From NCBI GenBank assembly GCA_947495075.1, contig CANLXH010000002.1, forward strand, positions 1,116,001 to 1,180,000: DNA of 64,000 nucleotides. The letters run 5' to 3'. Position 1 is the first letter of the stretch, and every line of letters begins with the position of its first letter. The position numbers and the translations under genes were made by a program. The stretch comes from an uncultured Croceitalea sp. (GTDB taxonomy: Bacteria > Bacteroidota > Bacteroidia > Flavobacteriales > Flavobacteriaceae). A model generated the notes under the pieces. The model saw only the letters and a list, made by a program, of their open reading frames with translations, did no database searches and was not told the origin of the DNA. This document shows positions 28,379-36,706 of this stretch, piece after piece.

Positions 28379-29938
28379 ATGGCAGGAGGAAAACAGTCAC
28401 CACGTCAGAAAATGGTAAACCTAATGTATTTGGTTTTCATTTGTATGTTGGCGTTAAATATGAGTAAAGAAGTATTAGCAGCATTCGGTCTTATGAATGT
28501 AAAAATGGAAGCTGCAAATGCTAAGACTTCAGAAGACAATTTAGCTTTTCTAGGAAGTTTAGAAACAAAAGCAGAAGAAAATGCTGCTAAATATGCTAAG
28601 GACTACGAAAAAGCACAGAAAGTGCAAAAGATGTCCCAAGAGTATTATGATTATTTAGAAGGTCTTAAGAAAGAGATGACAAAAGGCATCGAAGATCCTA
28701 CAGATTATCAAGTAATGGATAAGTCTGATTATCTAGATCAAAAATTCTTTCAAGGAGATAATTTAGCTCCTGACGGAAAAGAGTTCTTGAAAAGAATTGA
28801 AGATTACCGTAAAGCAGTAAGTGTTTTAGTGCCAGAAAGAATGAAGTCTACTGTAGAATCACGTTTTAAAACAGGTGATGCTAAAGGTAAAGTGGAGAAG
28901 AGAGATGGTACCAAGCAAGATTGGATTAACTATCACTACGAAGGATTCCCTTTAATTGCTTCTTTAACTAAGTTAACTGCATTGCAGTCTGATATTAAAG
29001 CAACAGAGGAAGATGCTTTAAAAGCTATGTTAGAAGGTAACTTAAGTAACCAAGTTTCTTTGAAAAACTTCGCTACTTCTTTATCTGCTAGTAAAAGTGC
29101 TTTTTATGCAGGAGAAAAATATGATGGTAAAATTATCGTAAGTAAAACTGATAATTCATCCACACCTGTAAGAGCTGAGTTAACTTTAGACGGTAGAAAA
29201 ATGTCTGAAGGTAAAGATTACAAGTTAGAAGCTGGTGGTATTCAATTATTAATCAGTTCTGGTGCCGCTGGCGACCATAAGGTTGAAGGAGAAATGTTCT
29301 TTATGCAAGATGGTGAAGAAGTGCCAGTGAAAGTAAATAGTGGTTTTGCTACTATTACTAAGCCTAATGCTGCTGTTATTGCCGCAGATAAGATGAACGT
29401 AGTTTATCGTGGTGTTTCTAACCCAATGACAATTTCTATACCTGGTGTTCCAGATAATAAAGTGTCTGCATCCGCTCCTGGCCTTTCTAAAAGGTCTGGT
29501 AGTAAATACGTGATGAATCCTGGTAAAGGTAGAACTGTAAGAATTACAGCTTCTGGAACCTTGCCTGATGGACAGAGAATCTCTACTCCAATGGAATTCC
29601 GTATTAAAGATATACCAAGACCATCTGGCGCTGTAAGAGGTGAAGCAGGTAGTATTAAAATGCCTAGAAGAAACCTTGAAGTTTCTACAGTATCGGCTAT
29701 GTTAGAAGACTTTGATTTTGATTTAAACCTAGGTATTAGTGGATTTAAATTTAAAGTTCCTGGTCAACCAACAACAGTTGTAAGAGGTAACAAATTAAAT
29801 GCTGCTGCAAAGTCTGCCCTTAAAAGAGCAAGAAGAGGTGATGCGGTACAAATATTTGACATTCAAGCTTACATATCTAATAACAAGAGTTATAAATTAA
29901 AGAAAGTATCTCCTGTTGTTGTTGAGCTTACAAACTAA
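28379..29938 (+). CDS. gldM: Gliding motility / T9SS protein GldM
   Basis: A 519-residue protein with one N-terminal membrane helix (about 14-33, LMYLVFICMLALNMSKEVLAAF), then a long periplasmic part of helical bundle plus Ig-like domains (ANAAVIAADKMNVVYRGVSNPM onward). GldM rotates within GldL and spans the periplasm to the GldK/GldN ring. Length is close to characterised homologues. It is 18 bases before gldN. Confidence 0.95.
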   Translation: MAGGKQSPRQKMVNLMYLVFICMLALNMSKEVLAAFGLMNVKMEAANAKTSEDNLAFLGSLETKAEENAAKYAKDYEKAQKVQKMSQEYYDYLEGLKKEMTKGIEDPTDYQVMDKSDYLDQKFFQGDNLAPDGKEFLKRIEDYRKAVSVLVPERMKSTVESRFKTGDAKGKVEKRDGTKQDWINYHYEGFPLIASLTKLTALQSDIKATEEDALKAMLEGNLSNQVSLKNFATSLSASKSAFYAGEKYDGKIIVSKTDNSSTPVRAELTLDGRKMSEGKDYKLEAGGIQLLISSGAAGDHKVEGEMFFMQDGEEVPVKVNSGFATITKPNAAVIAADKMNVVYRGVSNPMTISIPGVPDNKVSASAPGLSKRSGSKYVMNPGKGRTVRITASGTLPDGQRISTPMEFRIKDIPRPSGAVRGEAGSIKMPRRNLEVSTVSAMLEDFDFDLNLGISGFKFKVPGQPTTVVRGNKLNAAAKSALKRARRGDAVQIFDIQAYISNNKSYKLKKVSPVVVELTN

Positions 29939-29956
29939 TAAAAGTAAAGTATAGTA

Positions 29957-30862
29957 ATGATGAATTGGAAAAATGTTTTAGTAATCGGAGCGTTCAGCAT
30001 CCTACCTATATCCATGATGGCTCAGGCAAATATTCTAAATGCCAAGACACCAGAAGAGATAGGTAAGAAAACAGAGGCTCAGAAAGCCGCGGATAACGAT
30101 TCTCCTTTAGCTTATGGTTATGTTGATGATAGAGATATTCTTTGGTCAAAAACTGTATGGGAGACTATCGATTTAGATGAACGTGTTAACTTTCCGTTAT
30201 ATTATCCAACTGATACCATAGGTATTGGTGCAGATAGAAGGTCTTTGTACCATGTTTTGATGAAGAACATCAGAAATGGAAAAATCAAAGACGTATACAC
30301 GGATTCATATTTTTCTGAAAAGCGAAATTTAAACGATTTATCAGCAACTTTACAAAAAGTAGATACCACAGATTTAGGGTACGAACAAATAAATGCAGGT
30401 GAAGAAATCTCACAAGAGTTCATTAACATTAGAGATTTAGGAGCCGCAGATGTTGAAGAGTACAGAATAAAAGGAATCTGGTATTTTGATAAACGCCAAG
30501 GCGAACTTAAGTATCGTTTGCAGGCTATTGCTCCTGTTGCTCCAGATGTCAACTTTATAGATGACGAGTCAACAGATCCTAATGCAAATAAAGTTGAATT
30601 ATTTTGGGTTTATTATCCAAGTATAAGAGACATAATGCATGAGGCTAAGGTCTTTAATCAGCGAAATTCTGCGCAACCTATATCTTTTGATATGTTGTTG
30701 AATGCACGTAGATTCAATGCCGTTATCTACAAAGAAGATAACGTACATGGTGACCGTAATATTGATGATTATGTTTTTGACAATGCCCTGTTCCAATTGC
30801 TGGAAGCTAAGCGTATCAAAGAAACAATCAGAGATAAAGAGCAAGATATGTGGGCTTACTAG
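29957..30862 (+). CDS. gldN: Gliding motility / T9SS periplasmic protein GldN
   Basis: A 301-residue exported protein (signal peptide to about residue 22, SMMAQA). It has conserved GldN/PorN segments: DDRDILWSKTVWETIDLDER near 55, LFWVYYPSIRDIMH near 215 and IDDYVFDNALFQLLEAKRIK near 265. GldN forms the periplasmic ring with GldK. It closes the operon and is followed by a terminator. Confidence 0.95.
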   Translation: MMNWKNVLVIGAFSILPISMMAQANILNAKTPEEIGKKTEAQKAADNDSPLAYGYVDDRDILWSKTVWETIDLDERVNFPLYYPTDTIGIGADRRSLYHVLMKNIRNGKIKDVYTDSYFSEKRNLNDLSATLQKVDTTDLGYEQINAGEEISQEFINIRDLGAADVEEYRIKGIWYFDKRQGELKYRLQAIAPVAPDVNFIDDESTDPNANKVELFWVYYPSIRDIMHEAKVFNQRNSAQPISFDMLLNARRFNAVIYKEDNVHGDRNIDDYVFDNALFQLLEAKRIKETIRDKEQDMWAY

Positions 30863-30899
30863 AGCCTAAATAAATAGAATTTTCCAATTCAATAGATAT

Positions 30900-30934
30900 A
30901 AACGCCGCACGAAAGTACGGCGTTTTCTATTTTT
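30900..30934 (+). terminator. Terminator of the gldKLMN operon
   Basis: AAACGCCG (30900-30907) pairs with CGGCGTTT (30918-30925). After one mismatch the inner CA/TG bases pair again around a GAAA tetraloop, and a T-rich tail follows. Confidence 0.85.
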
Positions 30935-30935
30935 G
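30928..30935 (+). promoter_or_regulatory. -7 box TATTTTTG directly before the FAD oxidoreductase
   Basis: TATTTTTG matches TAnnTTTG and ends 4 bases before the ATG at 30940, so a transcript from it would have almost no 5' leader. It overlaps the tail of the gld terminator. Confidence 0.5.
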
Positions 30936-30939
30936 TTAT

Positions 30940-31995
30940 ATGCTAGATTATATTGTTGTAGGATTAGGTCTTGCTGGGATTTCTTTTTGTGAACAGTTAG
31001 AGAATAATGGAAAATCTTTTAAGATTATTTCAGATAGTTCACAGCAAGCTTCTTTAGTAGCAGGCGGCTTATATAACCCAGTAATTTTAAAGCGTTTTAC
31101 AATGGCTTGGAATGCTAAAGAACAATTAGACTTAGCATTACCTTTTTATAAAAACTTAGAAAAGAAGTTAAAAGTAAAACTAGATTATAAGTTGCCAGTT
31201 TTACGAAGATTTGCTTCAATAGAAGAGCAAAACGGTTGGTTTGAAGCAACTGATAAACCTGGATTAGATTTTTTTTTAGATACAAACTTGCTTAAAAATA
31301 AAAACCTTAACATAGACGCTCCTTTTGGATACGGACAAGTAAAAGATACTGGAAGGATAGATACTAAGATACTGCTAAAAGAATATCAAGATTACCTTAT
31401 TCAAAAAGAGTTAATAGTTGGAGAAGCGTTTGATTTTAACTTGCTTCAAATTTTAGATAATAATGTTGAGCATAATGGATTAAAAGCAAGGCAAATTGTA
31501 TTTGCAGAAGGTTTTGGACTTAAAAATAATCCTTTCTTTAATTATTTACCCTTAAATGGAACTAAAGGAGAACTACTAACGATTAAAGCTCCATCCTTAA
31601 AAGAAGATAATGTTATAAAATCTTCTGTTTTTATAATTCCATTAAGAAATGATTTTTATCGTATTGGAGCCACTTATAAATGGAAAGACAAAACAAATGA
31701 GCCTACATTGGAAGCTAAAGAAGAACTTGTAGAAAAGCTTAAAACTTTTCTAAAATGTGATTTTGAAATTGTTAAACATGTAGCTGGCGTAAGGCCAACA
31801 GTAGCAGATAGAAGACCATTGGTTGGTAGACACCCAAAACATAAAAGCTTGTATGTGTTAAATGGATTTGGTTCTAGAGGTGTAATGATTGCACCATATG
31901 CTTCAAAACAATTATTTCATTTTATAGAAAACAATGAAAATTTAAATTCTGAAATGAATATTTCTCGGTTTACAGAGAAGCACTACAATCATTGA
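30940..31995 (+). CDS. FAD-dependent oxidoreductase (DAO family)
   Basis: A 351-residue flavoprotein with an N-terminal dinucleotide-binding motif (DYIVVGLGLAGISFCEQL, residues 3-20) and the DAO-family C-terminal motif GVRPTVADRRPLVGRHP followed by LNGFGSRGVMIAPYAS. The family oxidises amines or amino acids (glycine oxidase, D-amino-acid oxidase). The substrate cannot be read here. It follows gldN, but a terminator and its own box separate it from the gld operon. Its end overlaps the convergent DUF983 gene by 7 bases. Confidence 0.88.
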   Translation: MLDYIVVGLGLAGISFCEQLENNGKSFKIISDSSQQASLVAGGLYNPVILKRFTMAWNAKEQLDLALPFYKNLEKKLKVKLDYKLPVLRRFASIEEQNGWFEATDKPGLDFFLDTNLLKNKNLNIDAPFGYGQVKDTGRIDTKILLKEYQDYLIQKELIVGEAFDFNLLQILDNNVEHNGLKARQIVFAEGFGLKNNPFFNYLPLNGTKGELLTIKAPSLKEDNVIKSSVFIIPLRNDFYRIGATYKWKDKTNEPTLEAKEELVEKLKTFLKCDFEIVKHVAGVRPTVADRRPLVGRHPKHKSLYVLNGFGSRGVMIAPYASKQLFHFIENNENLNSEMNISRFTEKHYNH

Positions 31996-32390
31996 TTAAC
32001 TAAATCTTTATCGTACTTTATAAAGATATTTATCCAGATATTTCTAGATAACCTAATAATTACTGGTAGTAAGATTACTGAAGTTACTACAATAGTGATG
32101 TAAGTTGTTTTTAGAGAAGTTCCAATAAATAAAAACGCTATAGCAAATGCGATACCAGCAAAAAAAAGACCAACGCCATAACTCACATACATAGCGCCAT
32201 AGAAGAAAGAAGGTTCAATTTTATACTTTGTTTGGCAGTTAGAACAACGCTCATGCATTTTAAATAACTGTGAGACCACAAATGGGTTTTTATTAACATA
32301 CATACTTTCACTATGGCACCTTGGGCAACTTCCTGTTAAAATACTGTAGAGTTTGTTTCCTTTTTTTAACATTTGCAAAACTTTACTCAA
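31989..32390 (-). CDS. DUF983 family membrane protein
   Basis: A 133-residue protein with a cytoplasmic N-terminal zinc-ribbon-like part, CPRC (about 22-25) and CSNC (about 49-52), then the family segment YKIEPSFFYGAMYVSYGVG and two membrane helices (about 70-90 and 96-115). This is the DUF983 layout. The function is unknown; the paired CxxC motifs suggest zinc binding. Confidence 0.88.
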   Translation of the reverse strand: MSKVLQMLKKGNKLYSILTGSCPRCHSESMYVNKNPFVVSQLFKMHERCSNCQTKYKIEPSFFYGAMYVSYGVGLFFAGIAFAIAFLFIGTSLKTTYITIVVTSVILLPVIIRLSRNIWINIFIKYDKDLVNQ

Positions 32391-32469
32391 AAATAGGAAT
32401 TACCCTAGCTTAATGGCTAAAATGCTATTATAAAAGTTGATTTTGAGATAATGAAATTGAATTGTAGGT

Positions 32470-34380
32470 ATGCTTAATATTCATAACCTTTCTGTCGCTT
32501 TTGGCGGCGAATATTTATTTGAGGAAATTGCTTTTCGATTAAACGCGGGCGACCGGGTTGGGTTGATTGGTAAAAATGGTGCTGGTAAATCAACATTACT
32601 AAAATTGCTTAGCAGAGAAATGGTGCCAGATTCGGGCACTATTGCTTCAGATAAAGAAGTTAAAATTGGGTTTTTAAAGCAAGATATAGATTTTGAGCAG
32701 GGAAGAACAGTACTAGATGAAGCCTATCAAGCTTTTGAAGAGCTAAAAAAACTAGAAGCACAGCTAGAGGAGATAAATACTCAGTTAGCGGAACGTACAG
32801 ATTATGAGAGTGATGGGTACAATCAATTAATGATAGATCTAAATGACGTAACACATCATTACGAAATTTTAGGAGGGTACAATTACCAAGGAGAGACAGA
32901 AAAAGTCCTTCAGGGGCTAGGTTTTTTAAGGAAAGACTTTGATAAAGCTACGGATACATTTTCTGGTGGTTGGCGTATGCGTATAGAGTTAGCGAAACTG
33001 TTGTTGCAAAGTAATGATGTTCTCTTACTAGATGAGCCTACCAACCATTTAGATATAGAATCTATTATTTGGTTAGAACAATTTTTAAGAAATTACTCTG
33101 GTGCAGTAGTGATAGTTTCTCATGATAAGATGTTCTTGGACAATGTTACTAATAGAACTATCGAAATTTCATTAGGTAGAATCTACGATTACAATAAGCC
33201 ATACTCTAAATACTTAGTTCAACGTGCAGAAATTAAAGAGCAGCAGTTGAATGCTCAGAAAAACCAGGAAAAGCAAATTCAACAAACGGAGAAGCTGATT
33301 GAGAAGTTTAGAGCAAAAGCTAGCAAAGCTTCCATGGCACAATCGCTAATTAAGAAATTAGATAAAATTGATAGAATAGAGGTTGATGCAGATGATAATA
33401 GTGTGATGAAACTTCGCTTTCCAATATCTGTAACTCCTGGAAAAGTAGTTGCAGAATTAGAAGGGTTGGGGAAAAGTTATGGAGAAAAAGAAGTTTTAAC
33501 GAAAATTGACTTATTAGTAGAGCGAGGTAGTAAAACTGCCTTTGTTGGCCAAAACGGGCAAGGTAAAACCACACTGGCTAAAATAATTGTGGGAGAATTA
33601 GATTATAGCGGTGATATAAAACTGGGTCACAACGTGCAAATAGGATATTTTGCACAAAACCAAGCCGAATATCTAGATGGTAGTAAAACCATTTTGGATA
33701 CTATGATTGATGCTGCGAATGAGAAAAATCGAAGTAAAGTACGTGATATTCTAGGTTCATTTTTATTTCAAGGTGATGAGGTAGATAAATACGTTAGAGT
33801 GTTATCTGGAGGTGAACGAAATAGATTGGCACTAGCTAAAATGTTGCTTCAGCCTTTTAATGTTTTAGTAATGGATGAACCCACAAACCATTTAGATATA
33901 AAATCTAAAAATGTTCTAAAACAAGCTTTACAGAATTTTGAAGGTACTCTAATTCTAGTTTCTCATGATCGTGATTTTCTTCAAGGACTTACGGATAGAG
34001 TTTATGAATTTAAAAGTGGAAATATAAGGGAATATCTAGGGGATATAGATTTCTATTTGGAACAACGAAAAGCGGAAGACTTTAGAAAAATTGAAAAAGG
34101 GGAGAAAAAAATAAAAAGTACTGAAGCTAAATCAAATAAAGAAGGTGATTACAAACTTCAAAAAAGACTAAAATCCCTGAAAAATAGACTTAGTGGAATA
34201 GAAAGCAAAATAGGAGATTTAGAAAAGGTAATAGCAGAACTAGACCACAAGCTTCTCATGAACTATGATGAAACAGCTGCAAAGCCAGGTTTTTTTGATG
34301 ATTATCAAGGTAAAAAGAAAAATCTGGAAAAACTTATGAAAGAATGGGAAGAGCTTTCTATGGAAATAGATGTTATTTAA
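32470..34380 (+). CDS. ABC-F family ATPase (ribosome-associated)
   Basis: A 636-residue soluble protein with two ABC domains and no membrane part. Walker A motifs are GKNGAGKST (34-42) and GQNGQGKTT; signature motifs are FSGGWRMR and LSGGERNR; Walker B regions are VLLLDEPTNHLD and VLVMDEPTNHLD. The charged interdomain linker and the C-terminal coiled coil (LKSLKNRLSGIESKIGDLEKV) are typical of the Uup/YdiF branch. ABC-F proteins act on the ribosome in translation control, rescue or antibiotic protection. No resistance specificity can be assigned. Confidence 0.94.
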   Translation: MLNIHNLSVAFGGEYLFEEIAFRLNAGDRVGLIGKNGAGKSTLLKLLSREMVPDSGTIASDKEVKIGFLKQDIDFEQGRTVLDEAYQAFEELKKLEAQLEEINTQLAERTDYESDGYNQLMIDLNDVTHHYEILGGYNYQGETEKVLQGLGFLRKDFDKATDTFSGGWRMRIELAKLLLQSNDVLLLDEPTNHLDIESIIWLEQFLRNYSGAVVIVSHDKMFLDNVTNRTIEISLGRIYDYNKPYSKYLVQRAEIKEQQLNAQKNQEKQIQQTEKLIEKFRAKASKASMAQSLIKKLDKIDRIEVDADDNSVMKLRFPISVTPGKVVAELEGLGKSYGEKEVLTKIDLLVERGSKTAFVGQNGQGKTTLAKIIVGELDYSGDIKLGHNVQIGYFAQNQAEYLDGSKTILDTMIDAANEKNRSKVRDILGSFLFQGDEVDKYVRVLSGGERNRLALAKMLLQPFNVLVMDEPTNHLDIKSKNVLKQALQNFEGTLILVSHDRDFLQGLTDRVYEFKSGNIREYLGDIDFYLEQRKAEDFRKIEKGEKKIKSTEAKSNKEGDYKLQKRLKSLKNRLSGIESKIGDLEKVIAELDHKLLMNYDETAAKPGFFDDYQGKKKNLEKLMKEWEELSMEIDVI

Positions 34381-34527
34381 AGTAAATTCTTACAATAATT
34401 ATTATCCTTCACCACACATTTTGGCACTTTCACAACATTATTTGAATAATTCACGTCATTTCCTTGTGCACAAACCATAAGTACAGTTTATTTGTAGGGC
34501 AATTCTTATCAATGTAAAGCTAACTGA

Positions 34528-35415
34528 ATGACAAAATTTACTTTTTTAAGCCTAGCACTTTTATTTACTTGTTCAATTACACATGCTTCAACTGAAATTT
34601 CTTCTGTTGAAAAAAAGGTATTAATAGATTTGTTTAATAGTACCCAAGGAGAAAACTGGAATTCTTCATGGAACTTAAATGACCCTGTTGCTACATGGAA
34701 AGGTGTTGTTGTAAAAGAAAATCGAGTTGTGGCCATAAACTTATTCCATAACAACTTAAATGGTTATTTACCTGAAAGTATAGGAAAGTTAGAGAAACTA
34801 GAAGAGCTTAATCTTGCCTTTAATAATATAACAGGTGTATTACCTAAAGACATTGTAAAATTAAAGAGCCTTAAAGTTCTGAAGTTAGAAATGAATAGAA
34901 TTAAAGGAAGCCTCCCACAAGGTATTGGAGGTCTTCAAAGTTTAGAAGAATTTTCCATGTTTAATAATTTTCTGAATGGTGCTATTCCAGAGAGTTTTGG
35001 AAACATAGCTACACTTAAAATATTAAATCTTTCAAGTAACAATTTAAAAGGTATTATTCCTGGAAGCCTTGGTAGTCTTAAAAATTTAAAAACTCTTGGT
35101 TTGTTCGAGAATGCATTAGAGGGTGAAATTCCAAGAGAAATAGGTAATCTTGAAAAATTGGAAGAGCTTGTATTAGCTAATAATAATATAGGAGGAGAAA
35201 TACCCGAAGAATTAGACCAATTGGCAAGTCTAAAAGTGTTGCAAATACAAAACAATAGAATAAAATCATTTAGAGGTATCCAAAAGATGAAATCTAAATC
35301 TCTATTAGTTTTTGACACAGATGAAGATAAATACAATTCAATATACGATAATAATGCAATAATTAATTCTCGCATGGCAGAAACAAAATTTGAAGATGTA
35401 GACAATATTGAGTAG
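34528..35415 (+). CDS. Secreted leucine-rich-repeat protein
   Basis: A 295-residue protein with a signal peptide (about 1-20, ITHAS) and a cap segment resembling the LRR N-terminal cap of plant receptors (LIDLFNSTQGENWNSSW). About eight 24-residue repeats of plant-specific type follow (LEELNLAFNNITGVLPKDI, LKILNLSSNNLKGIIPGSL). There is no anchor and no T9SS C-terminal domain. Such proteins are usually involved in protein binding or adhesion. The 147 bp before it contain no clear gene or terminator. Confidence 0.88.
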   Translation: MTKFTFLSLALLFTCSITHASTEISSVEKKVLIDLFNSTQGENWNSSWNLNDPVATWKGVVVKENRVVAINLFHNNLNGYLPESIGKLEKLEELNLAFNNITGVLPKDIVKLKSLKVLKLEMNRIKGSLPQGIGGLQSLEEFSMFNNFLNGAIPESFGNIATLKILNLSSNNLKGIIPGSLGSLKNLKTLGLFENALEGEIPREIGNLEKLEELVLANNNIGGEIPEELDQLASLKVLQIQNNRIKSFRGIQKMKSKSLLVFDTDEDKYNSIYDNNAIINSRMAETKFEDVDNIE

Positions 35416-35443
35416 TTAGTTATACTTTAGTTTGTTTGGTTCG

Positions 35444-35470
35444 GGGATGCAGTGGTGCATCCCTTTTTTT
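35444..35470 (+). terminator. Terminator after the LRR gene
   Basis: A perfect 8-bp stem (GGGATGCA at 35444-35451 with TGCATCCC at 35456-35463), a GTGG loop and a run of T. Confidence 0.92.
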
Positions 35471-35538
35471 GTTTTATGGTTTTCCAAAAACAATTAACAT
35501 TTATGAAATCTTTAACCAAGATCCTTGTAACTTGATAC

Positions 35539-35546
35539 TAGTTTTG
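35539..35546 (+). promoter_or_regulatory. Bacteroidota-type -7 box for the RND efflux operon
   Basis: TAGTTTTG (TAnnTTTG consensus) ends 23 bases before the adaptor gene and follows a terminator. Confidence 0.6.
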
Positions 35547-35569
35547 CAAACCACTAATCATAAGCCATA

Positions 35570-36706
35570 ATGCGAAAAATATTAATTTCCGTTTTATCGG
35601 GAGTTCTAATAATCGGGGGCTCCATTTTTGCTGCTAAATTTATAGTTAACAGCAAGCAAAGCCAAAGACCCAAACCAAAAAAGGTGGTAAAAACGGTTTT
35701 TGTTGATACTGTTAAAAATGGAATCGTACCAATAGTTATACCCGCAAATGGTAATCTAGTAGCAAAAAATAGGGTAGAATTGTATGCCGAGGTGCAAGGA
35801 GTTTTTAGAACTGGAAATAAGCTTTTTAAACCAGGTCAGGAGTATAATGCAGGGCAAACATTGATCCGTATAAATTCTTCAGAATATTATGCTAGTGTCC
35901 AAGCTGCAAAAAGTAATCTTTACAATTTGGTTACTTCAATTATGCCAGATTTACAATTAGACTATCCAGAGTACTTCCCAAAGTGGCAGCAATATTTATC
36001 TGATTTTGATTTAGAAAAAACTACGCCAAAACTTCCTGAAATAAAATCAGAAAAAGAAAAGTATTTTATTACCGGACGTGGTATTTATAGCAGCTATTAT
36101 AATGTCAAAAATTTAGAACAACGCTTATCTAAGTATACTATTAAAGCTCCTTTTTCCGGAATCTTAACAGAAGCTTTGGTCACAGAGGGAACTTTAGTAA
36201 GAGCAGGTCAAAAGTTAGGGGAATATATAAAAACAGATGTTTACGAACTTGAGGTTGCGATTAGCAAAGCTTATGCAGACTTTTTAAAAGTAGGGAAAGA
36301 AGTGGCGCTTTCAAACCTAAATAAAACCCAAACTTACATTGGTAAAGTAATTAGAGTAAATGGTCGAGTAGACCAAGCCTCACAAACAATAACTGTTTTT
36401 ATAGAAGTAAAAGGAGATAATTTAAAAGCTGGCCAGTATTTAGAAGCTAATCTAAATGCAAAAAGCGAGGAAAATGCTATTGAAGTAAACCGTTCTTTAT
36501 TATTGGATGATAACCAAATCTACGTAGTTCGGGATTCAATCTTAGACGTAATAGATGTTACTCCAGTCTATTTTACCGATAAAAAAGTAGTATTAAAAAA
36601 CGTTCCTAATGGAGAAACAATAGTATCTAAACCAATGGCAGGAGCCTACACAGGGATGTTAGTTAAGGTTTTTGGAGCAGCTGAGAATCAAAGCAGTGCC
36701 AAATGA
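35570..36706 (+). CDS. RND efflux periplasmic adaptor (membrane fusion protein)
   Basis: A 378-residue HlyD/AcrA-type adaptor: N-terminal membrane helix (about 4-26), barrel-sandwich (lipoyl) halves around NLVAKNRVELYAEVQGV and KAPFSGILTEALVTEGTLVRAGQKLG, a short helical hairpin, then beta-barrel and membrane-proximal parts. It links the inner-membrane RND pump to the TolC-like channel. Its last bases overlap the pump gene by 4 (ATGA), so translation is coupled. No cargo can be inferred. Confidence 0.92.
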   Translation: MRKILISVLSGVLIIGGSIFAAKFIVNSKQSQRPKPKKVVKTVFVDTVKNGIVPIVIPANGNLVAKNRVELYAEVQGVFRTGNKLFKPGQEYNAGQTLIRINSSEYYASVQAAKSNLYNLVTSIMPDLQLDYPEYFPKWQQYLSDFDLEKTTPKLPEIKSEKEKYFITGRGIYSSYYNVKNLEQRLSKYTIKAPFSGILTEALVTEGTLVRAGQKLGEYIKTDVYELEVAISKAYADFLKVGKEVALSNLNKTQTYIGKVIRVNGRVDQASQTITVFIEVKGDNLKAGQYLEANLNAKSEENAIEVNRSLLLDDNQIYVVRDSILDVIDVTPVYFTDKKVVLKNVPNGETIVSKPMAGAYTGMLVKVFGAAENQSSAK

